Shown: one piece after another, positions 29,765 through 33,788 of the stretch
Layout of the letters: every line of letters begins with the position of its first letter
How positions within the stretch are numbered: the first letter of the stretch is position 1
Virus record (IMG/VR): IMGVR_UViG_3300043446_002750
Span: 1-33,788 of that record
Direction: 5' to 3' (one strand)
Length of the DNA: 33,788 nucleotides
DNA from: a virus
Notes under the pieces: model-generated
Told to the model about the DNA's origin: nothing
Databases searched by the model: none
The model's input: the letters and a program-made list of their open reading frames with translations, nothing else
Program-made: the position numbers and the translations under genes

Positions 29765-30237
29765 TGCGGTTGCCAGCCCTTCAAGAAGTCAGCAAGGGGT
29801 GACGCATCTTCCAGCTTGTTAGCCGCCAATCGCGATTTAGGCGTAAGGCCAAGTTCATTCATTAGTTTAATGCAATTTTCCATTGCCTTATTTGCCAATG
29901 CAATATAAGGATTAGGCGCAAGTGTTTTGCCGTTGTTTATTTTGACGACCAATGGATGTTTATCTTGCTGCGCCCTTGCGTCAATGTATGTTTGCATTTG
30001 ATCTGCCAACATCATCAACGTGTGCCGATCTTGTTCAGTCCCAATACCATAAACATCAAAAAGATATTGAGCCGTTTCATCTACAAATCTTTGTTTGCTA
30101 AATAATTCAGGTTGACTTGCCCATTCAGCAAAAGGAATTCTGATTTTTAATTTTTCAGGCAACATTACTCCAACATTCATGCCTTTACTGCCATGCATAG
30201 CATGAATTTCGGGTGGTAATTTATTGTGAGCTGCCAT
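29761..30237 (-). CDS. terS: Terminase small subunit (P27-like)
   Basis: The protein has 158 residues. LPPEIHAMHGSKGMNVGVML and PEKLKIRIPFAEW at the start are followed by a helical core (TAQYLFDVYGIGTEQDRHTL, QMQTYIDARAQ) and a C-terminal NPYIALANKAMENCIKLMNE, LGLTPKSRLAANK segment. The P-E-K-I-P-A-W start and the L-G-L-T-P-x-S-R end are the P27-family signature. It recognises phage DNA and starts packaging. The packaging type (cos or pac) cannot be told from this. It overlaps the TerL start by four bases. Confidence 0.9.
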   Translation of the reverse strand: MAAHNKLPPEIHAMHGSKGMNVGVMLPEKLKIRIPFAEWASQPELFSKQRFVDETAQYLFDVYGIGTEQDRHTLMMLADQMQTYIDARAQQDKHPLVVKINNGKTLAPNPYIALANKAMENCIKLMNELGLTPKSRLAANKLEDASPLADFLKGWQPQ

Positions 30238-30239
30238 TT

Positions 30240-31334
30240 TTAATCTGCAAATTTAAATGAATAAGTTTTAACGTCAACTCTAAAACCTTCTTTTCTTTTC
30301 ATATTTCCACCAATAATATTTTTTGTTTTTCTTTCTATGTTAATTAATTTCCATAATGGGTCACGTTTCATGGCAAGATAAACTGGCGTTGATGAAAATT
30401 TTGCCCAACATTCGTATCCAATGGAAGTCATGTATTTTGACGTTTCGGTAATTAATTTAATCCCCATTCCAAGTCCAGCATAATCAGGATGAATTACGGT
30501 TCTATTGCTGTGCATTTTCATTTTGCCGCCACGATGCGGCACATAATTTGCAAAACATTGAAACCCAATTTGATTGCCTTCATGAAATAAGCCAAAAGTT
30601 TTTATATGGCCGCCCGGCAATCTGTCGCTTAAATAATGATATTTGCTAAAATATTTCCATGATTTGTGATCGACTTCTTTAATGTCGAATTGCAATTGCT
30701 CTGGTCGTTTGAAATTTTGACAAAGCGACCTCCGATTAATATATTCTTGTTTATTACAATCAATTACCCAATCAGCATTTAGCCAATCAGCAACATCATA
30801 ATGACAAGAAAGAAGAACAATTTTTTTATTTGTTTTTCGAGCGTGTTTGGCAATGCAATGACTCATTACTTTGGCAACTGTTCTATCGACAACAGAAGTC
30901 CATTCATCAATAACAATAATATCTTCTGAATTTCTTGCCATTTGCAAAGCGCATTCTGCTCTTGCTTTTTGACCATTTGATAAAGTGTAAGCAGGTCTTA
31001 TCCAACAAGCGACCGCAGTTAACCCAACGCCAGCCAACATTGCAGCACATTGTTCATATTCAAAATGTTCTGGAAATTGATCTATAACAGGCTGATTTGG
31101 ATCCAATATTTCTTTAAAACGATCTTCGCCAAATATTTTTTTTGCAAAAGTTGTTTTGCCGCTTCCAGATGCACCAACAATTAACCCAATATTAAAAGCA
31201 GATTCAATGTCAGCCGAAACTTTAAAATGATGAATTGATTTTTTTGTTTGATCTATATCTAATGAATTAGCAGCTTTTGTGCATCTAAAAGAAGTGGCTA
31301 CGGGCGATTGTAAAATCAATTCATAATTTTGCAT
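30240..31334 (-). CDS. ABC ATPase fused to a GNAT acyltransferase domain
   Basis: The protein has 364 residues and two domains. Residues about 1-210 are a soluble ABC ATPase: Walker A GASGSGKTT (54-62), signature LSNGQ (118-122), Walker B IIVIDEW (139-145) with a D-loop SVVD, and the switch histidine H178 in SCHYD. No membrane segment is seen. Residues about 215-364 are a GNAT domain: SKYHYLSDRLPGGHIKTFGL, then IGFQCFANYVPH, the acetyl-CoA loop HPDYAGLGMGIKLI (282-295) and CWAKFSSTPVYLAMKRDP. The gene overlaps the ParB-like gene by 19 bases. Both are more AT-rich than flanking genes. GNAT-fold Mom of phage Mu modifies adenine in DNA; a similar role with ParB-guided DNA targeting is my inference. 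Confidence 0.85.
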   Translation of the reverse strand: MQNYELILQSPVATSFRCTKAANSLDIDQTKKSIHHFKVSADIESAFNIGLIVGASGSGKTTFAKKIFGEDRFKEILDPNQPVIDQFPEHFEYEQCAAMLAGVGLTAVACWIRPAYTLSNGQKARAECALQMARNSEDIIVIDEWTSVVDRTVAKVMSHCIAKHARKTNKKIVLLSCHYDVADWLNADWVIDCNKQEYINRRSLCQNFKRPEQLQFDIKEVDHKSWKYFSKYHYLSDRLPGGHIKTFGLFHEGNQIGFQCFANYVPHRGGKMKMHSNRTVIHPDYAGLGMGIKLITETSKYMTSIGYECWAKFSSTPVYLAMKRDPLWKLINIERKTKNIIGGNMKRKEGFRVDVKTYSFKFAD

Positions 31335-31867
31335 TCGAAGCCTCTTTCTTTCATTTCATCAAATAATTTTTGTAATTCTGTTTCTGTAATGGTTTCAATT
31401 AACAATAAATTTCTATTTCCATCATCGGATATTTCTTTTACTTCATCATCAATTTCATTTTCAAATAATTTATCTATTTCGTTTTTGTCAAAACCCAACA
31501 ATTCCAAATTAAAACCTTCTAATTTTAAATCTTCAACTTCTAAAGCAAGCATATCGTTATCCCAACTTGCATTTAAAGCAAGTTTATTGTCGGCAATAAT
31601 TAATGCTTTTTTCTGCGTTGGAGACAAATGAGAAAGTTCAATTACAGGAATTTTTTTCAAGCCAAGTTTTCTAGCCGCTGCCAACCGCCCATGCCCAGCA
31701 ATAATTCCAGCTTCGCCATCAACCAAAATTGGATTTGTCCAACCAAATTCTTTTATGCTTGCGGCAATTTGCGCGATTTGCTCATCGCTGTGAGTTCTGG
31801 AATTCCTTGCGTAAGGAATTAATTTCTCAATTTCAATTTCTTGTATTTTCATTTTGTTTTCTTTCAT
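31316..31867 (-). CDS. ParB/Srx-fold N-terminal domain protein
   Basis: The protein has 183 residues from ATG 31867; ATG 31852 (MKIQEIEIEKLIPYARN) is an alternative start. A TTG at 31900 is unlikely. The ParB N-terminal domain is clear: EIEKLIPYARNSRTHSDEQI, AASIKEFGWTNPILVDGEAG, IIAGHGRLAAARKLGLKKIP. The GHGR motif is the nucleotide-binding/catalytic core. The C-terminal part is acidic (FENEIDDEVKEISDD) and ends TELQKLFDEMKERGFECKIM. There is no C-terminal ParB dimerisation domain and no ParA, so plasmid partition is unlikely. Phage ParB domains of this type often accompany DNA-modifying genes; here the partner is the ABC-GNAT fusion. Confidence 0.85.
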   Translation of the reverse strand: MKENKMKIQEIEIEKLIPYARNSRTHSDEQIAQIAASIKEFGWTNPILVDGEAGIIAGHGRLAAARKLGLKKIPVIELSHLSPTQKKALIIADNKLALNASWDNDMLALEVEDLKLEGFNLELLGFDKNEIDKLFENEIDDEVKEISDDGNRNLLLIETITETELQKLFDEMKERGFECKIMN

Positions 31868-32083
31868 TGGAAAATTTAACCCCCCCATGTTTTGGCTCAA
31901 TATGCGTAAAATTGGGCCCGCGCCTGCTCGCTGTTATCCACAAATTTTTTAAGTTATTCACAACATTTTGAACCTTTTTTGAGCAAAACGCCGAGTTATC
32001 CACAGACTTATCCACAAAATTATTTTTGATCGCGATGCTTGCCACATTGCTAACCATTGCCAATAGTTTCACGCTATAAGCTA
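31868..32083. other. Intergenic region with DnaA boxes, candidate replication origin
   Basis: A gene-free stretch of about 216 bases lies between the HNH and ParB genes. It contains four DnaA boxes, AT-rich runs between them (AAATTTTTTAAG, AACATTTTGAACC, TTTTTT), a GC-rich patch (GGGCCCGCGCC at 31915-31925) and a run of C. A - strand open frame across it (31833-32087) simply translates the DnaA boxes and has no SD. It may also hold a promoter for the ParB and late genes. Confidence 0.65.
31934..32016 (+). repeat. Four same-direction DnaA boxes
   Basis: TTATCCACA occurs at 31934-31942, 31996-32004 and 32008-32016, and TTATTCACA at 31954-31962. All match the bacterial consensus TTATNCACA and point the same way. 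Start-to-start distances are 20, 42 and 12 bases. Four hits within 83 bases are far more than chance and suggest host DnaA binding for replication start or control. Confidence 0.8.
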
Positions 32084-32506
32084 TCAATACATCATCCCCG
32101 ATAACCTGATGTAATCATCATCACTGTAGCGCGTCACGCCATGTGCTGTGTAATGGTTGTATATCCCTTTGCGCTCATCTTGTCCTTTTAGCGTATGACA
32201 TCCAGTGCATAGCGATTGAAACAGGTTGATCCTAAACTTTGCTGCGTCACGCCTGTGCGGGAATACATGGTCAACCGTTGTTGCCGCCGTTATCTTTCCC
32301 TCATGCTGGCATCGGGCGCATAGCGGTTGTTTGCTTAGTTGCCGCGCCCTAATCTTGTCCCATGCCTGTTGGTTGTATAAGCGACTGTTGGCCTTTCCTA
32401 TCTCAGTCATACCGCCGCCATGCTCAATGCAATATGCGGATCGACTGGTCTTAGGATTGCGGCATTGATACTGCTTGCATTCCTTGTTCAGCGGTGCGGT
32501 GGGCAT
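32084..32506 (-). CDS. HNH endonuclease
   Basis: The protein has 140 residues from ATG 32506, chosen because it overlaps the previous stop as TAATG with GGGGTGG as SD; longer frames start inside the preceding gene. The N-terminal zinc site is KECKQYQCRNPKTSRSAYC then IEH. The HNH core is CARCQHEGKITAATTVDHVF, PHRRDAAKFRINLFQSLCTG then CHTLKGQDE. In many long-tailed phages HNH proteins next to terminase genes assist DNA packaging cleavage; here an origin region and the ParB/ABC-GNAT genes stand between the two. Confidence 0.9.
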   Translation of the reverse strand: MPTAPLNKECKQYQCRNPKTSRSAYCIEHGGGMTEIGKANSRLYNQQAWDKIRARQLSKQPLCARCQHEGKITAATTVDHVFPHRRDAAKFRINLFQSLCTGCHTLKGQDERKGIYNHYTAHGVTRYSDDDYIRLSGMMY

Positions 32507-32703
32507 TATCGTGCCACCCCGCGCCATTGCAATGATTGATAGGATGATTTGCATTCGGCATCAGGGTATCTGTCTGCATACCATTGCTTACCATCCCAAT
32601 AACAATACTCAATCACGTTCGTGCGGTAGATGGGATATAAGCGTTGATATATACCTTCATGCACAGGCAATTGCCATCCACTAAACCATTGGGTAACCTG
32701 CAT
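32506..32703 (-). CDS. Hypothetical protein, aromatic-rich
   Basis: The protein has 65 residues and is rich in Trp and Tyr (MQVTQWFSGWQLPVHEGIYQ, then YCYWDGKQWYADRYPDAE, and QSLQWRGVAR). The pattern W..P.H.G.Y.......YsyWdGk.WY is frequent in small phage proteins whose function is unknown. It overlaps the HNH start as TAATG. Confidence 0.65.
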   Translation of the reverse strand: MQVTQWFSGWQLPVHEGIYQRLYPIYRTNVIEYCYWDGKQWYADRYPDAECKSSYQSLQWRGVAR

Positions 32704-32705
32704 GA

Positions 32706-32933
32706 TTATTCTGCTGGTTGTTCTGCCGCTGGTGCCGATTCCACAATCGGTGTTTTCATCAATGCAGACAAATGCTGGAGCGCAACATATTCAGCGGTGT
32801 CAGGTTTGGCCTTTGCCAGCCGAGTGTTAATCTCTTTAGCATCCAGTGTTTCAAGATAACCAGTTGCGGCCTGTGCCAGCGATTGGTAAGTAGTGGTCAG
32901 ATGCTCAATTGCAGCGTCAAGTTCTTTGCTCAT
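32706..32933 (-). CDS. Hypothetical small helical protein
   Basis: The protein has 75 residues: MSKELDAAIEHLTTTYQSLA, TGYLETLDAKEINTRLAKAK and a Pro/Ala/Glu-rich tail ending AAEQPAE. It is mostly helical, with a flexible C-terminus. The SD (GGAATT) before the ATG is weak, nine bases after the Dps-like gene. No function is recognised. Confidence 0.55.
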   Translation of the reverse strand: MSKELDAAIEHLTTTYQSLAQAATGYLETLDAKEINTRLAKAKPDTAEYVALQHLSALMKTPIVESAPAAEQPAE

Positions 32934-32942
32934 GATAATTCC

Positions 32943-33350
32943 TTATTTAAAACGTCTGAGTTTATAAATAGTTGTGTCGATCAGATCAGCAATCGCATCA
33001 ACCAAATTCTGTATTTCTGAATCTTCGCCAAACAATGCGCGACCTTCTGTGAGTTCTTGGCTCAAATTTTCCATGTATGCAAGCGGTTGCATATCTTCGT
33101 ATGATTCCATTTCAACGGGAAATTTCCGCAGAATAATATTATTTTTGCCTTGATATGCTTCGACCACCGCATCCACCAGATCGGGTATTTCGCTATAAAA
33201 CTCGCCCAATGCAATATGCGCCGCATACGATTCGGTTTGCCAATGCATGATGTGCGTGATAATGCCCGAATGCAGCAAATCCATGACTAATTCGGTCAAA
33301 GTTTCGACTTCTTCATCATTATTGTTGCCGTTGATTGAATATGTAACCAT
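32943..33350 (-). CDS. Dps/ferritin-like four-helix protein (DUF5856-like)
   Basis: The protein has 135 residues. The central part TELVMDLLHSGIITHIMHWQ, TESYAAHIALGEFYSEIPDL, VDAVVEAYQGK (about 19-69) carries H36, W37, H45, E50, E54, D57 and D60. This is close to the Dps HWN...H..l.e.y..i...vD motif that binds iron at the ferroxidase site. The C-terminal helices include EIQNLVDAIADLIDTTIYKL. It may protect DNA from oxidation or bind DNA. The family assignment comes from pattern alone; metal binding is inference. It is found in the replication-gene row, 3 bases after the VRR-NUC stop. Confidence 0.65.
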   Translation of the reverse strand: MVTYSINGNNNDEEVETLTELVMDLLHSGIITHIMHWQTESYAAHIALGEFYSEIPDLVDAVVEAYQGKNNIILRKFPVEMESYEDMQPLAYMENLSQELTEGRALFGEDSEIQNLVDAIADLIDTTIYKLRRFK

Positions 33351-33353
33351 GAT

Positions 33354-33644
33354 TTAATCCTTTGTTTGATTAACGATTTCAGCCCATGCGCCTTCAGGCG
33401 AATTTATAACGGCAACCTGCCCTTTCCATTCATAATGCCACAATCTTTGTTCTGGTGTAAGTGCCTGTGCTGACAAAGGTTTGCTGCCATCTTTAATTTC
33501 AAGCAATATATTTTTGCCTTTGTAGCCGCAGACCAAATCAGGAAACCCGCGCCCGGTTGCGCTTGTAACCGATACTGTGACACCCTTTTCGCGCAGAAAT
33601 TTTGTAATCTGCTTTTGATTATCATCGACCCTTGCGATTTTCAT
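33354..33644 (-). CDS. VRR-NUC-type nuclease
   Basis: The protein has 96 residues from ATG 33644. An upstream TTG would add three residues; AAAAAGGG is better spaced for the ATG. The PD-(D/E)XK core of VRR-NUC domains is clear: SATGRGFPDLVCGYKGKN (about 26-43), LLEIKDGSKPLSAQALTPEQ (about 45-64) and a last helix AWAEIVNQTKD. D34, E47 and K49 would be the metal-binding and catalytic residues. Such small phage proteins cut branched DNA such as Holliday junctions or trim ends during recombination. It works next to ERF and SSB functions of this genome. Confidence 0.85.
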   Translation of the reverse strand: MKIARVDDNQKQITKFLREKGVTVSVTSATGRGFPDLVCGYKGKNILLEIKDGSKPLSAQALTPEQRLWHYEWKGQVAVINSPEGAWAEIVNQTKD

Positions 33645-33788
33645 ACCATTCAACCCTTTTTTCTATTTTTGTCTTTTCCGCACGAATGTAATGCTGGCAA
33701 TCATGCTCACGATCTAATGAATAAAATGTCGCAAGCGTCATTGTGCAAAGCCCAAATCCATGCTCTGACAATGTTTTATCTTTCCGCA
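33622..33788 (-). CDS. Small Cys-rich protein, C-terminal part (5' end cut by the contig end)
   Basis: This is the right-hand part of the gene that starts at 158 on the left end. The frame continues through the repeated 127 bases to TGA 33624-33622 and reads GFGLCTMTLATFYSLDREHD, CQHYIRAEKTKIEKRVEW and YENRKGR. It overlaps the nuclease start by 23 bases. Only the closed circle shows the full 65-residue gene. Confidence 0.7.
   Translation of the reverse strand, partial: RKDKTLSEHGFGLCTMTLATFYSLDREHDCQHYIRAEKTKIEKRVEWYENRKGR
33662..33788. repeat. Terminal direct repeat, right copy
   Basis: This is the exact duplicate of bases 1-127. Removing it leaves a circle of 33,661 bp in which the Cys-rich gene is intact. 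Confidence 0.95.

Noticed and set aside
31316-31867. ParB as plasmid partition gene (phage-plasmid)
   Set aside because: There is no ParA gene, no parS-like palindrome and no ParB C-terminal dimerisation domain.
31316-31900. ParB gene starting at 31900
   Set aside because: The first codon is TTG without an SD. ATG 31867 or 31852 fits the usual ParB domain start.
31833-32087. 84-residue - strand open frame between HNH and ParB genes
   Set aside because: It translates the DnaA boxes (repeated VDKSVDN-type residues), has no SD, and overlaps the ParB start in another frame. The stretch is better explained as an origin region.
33662-33788. Terminal repeat as physical DTR of the virion
   Set aside because: The length equals an assembler k-mer and it sits inside a coding frame. 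Only read-terminus data could show a real DTR.

Overview
The window is one complete, circular siphovirus-type phage genome that has been linearised. The first 127 bases are repeated exactly as the last 127 bases (1-127 = 33662-33788), so the unit genome is 33,661 bp and one small gene is cut by the ends. A repeat of this length is what an assembler using k=127 leaves on a closed circle, so I read it as an assembly overlap and not a physical terminal repeat. The composition is moderately AT-rich. DnaA boxes, Shine-Dalgarno (SD) sites, lambda-type O/P replication genes, YbcO- and YdaS-like genes and a GH24 endolysin point to a Gram-negative, probably proteobacterial host. A freshwater betaproteobacterial host is a guess from the general look of the tail-fibre and small-peptide genes.

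The genome has two transcription units that diverge from one control region (2491-2659). The rightward early unit (2660-8779, + strand) holds many small proteins plus a DUF932 protein, an ERF single-strand annealing recombinase, a Gp157-family protein, SSB, a MazG-like protein and a secreted Cys-rich peptide. The leftward unit (- strand) starts with two helix-turn-helix genes and a YbcO-like nuclease. It continues with a DUF1376 initiator and a lambda P-like helicase loader, crosses the contig junction, and goes on to a Cys-rich small protein, a VRR-NUC nuclease, a Dps-like protein and an HNH nuclease. Next come a cluster of four DnaA boxes and a ParB / ABC-ATPase-GNAT pair.

The late genes follow in HK97/lambda-like order: TerS, TerL, portal, prohead protease, two tandem major capsid paralogues, connector, head-closure and tail-terminator proteins, and two tandem major tail paralogues. 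After these come the tail-assembly chaperones with a -1 frameshift site, tape measure, hub proteins, a GNAT enzyme, a J-like tail tip and a tail fibre. The unit ends with coiled-coil membrane proteins, holin and endolysin at 8776, where it meets the early unit head-on with a 4-base overlap.

No integrase, excisionase, CI-like repressor with a peptidase domain, or ParA was seen although the circle looks complete, so a lytic or non-integrating lifestyle is favoured. The points that stand out are the ParB + ABC-ATPase/GNAT fusion cassette (candidate DNA modification), the doubled capsid and doubled tail-tube genes each followed by a terminator, two separate origin-like arrays, and several overlapping zinc-ribbon or Cys-rich micro-genes.
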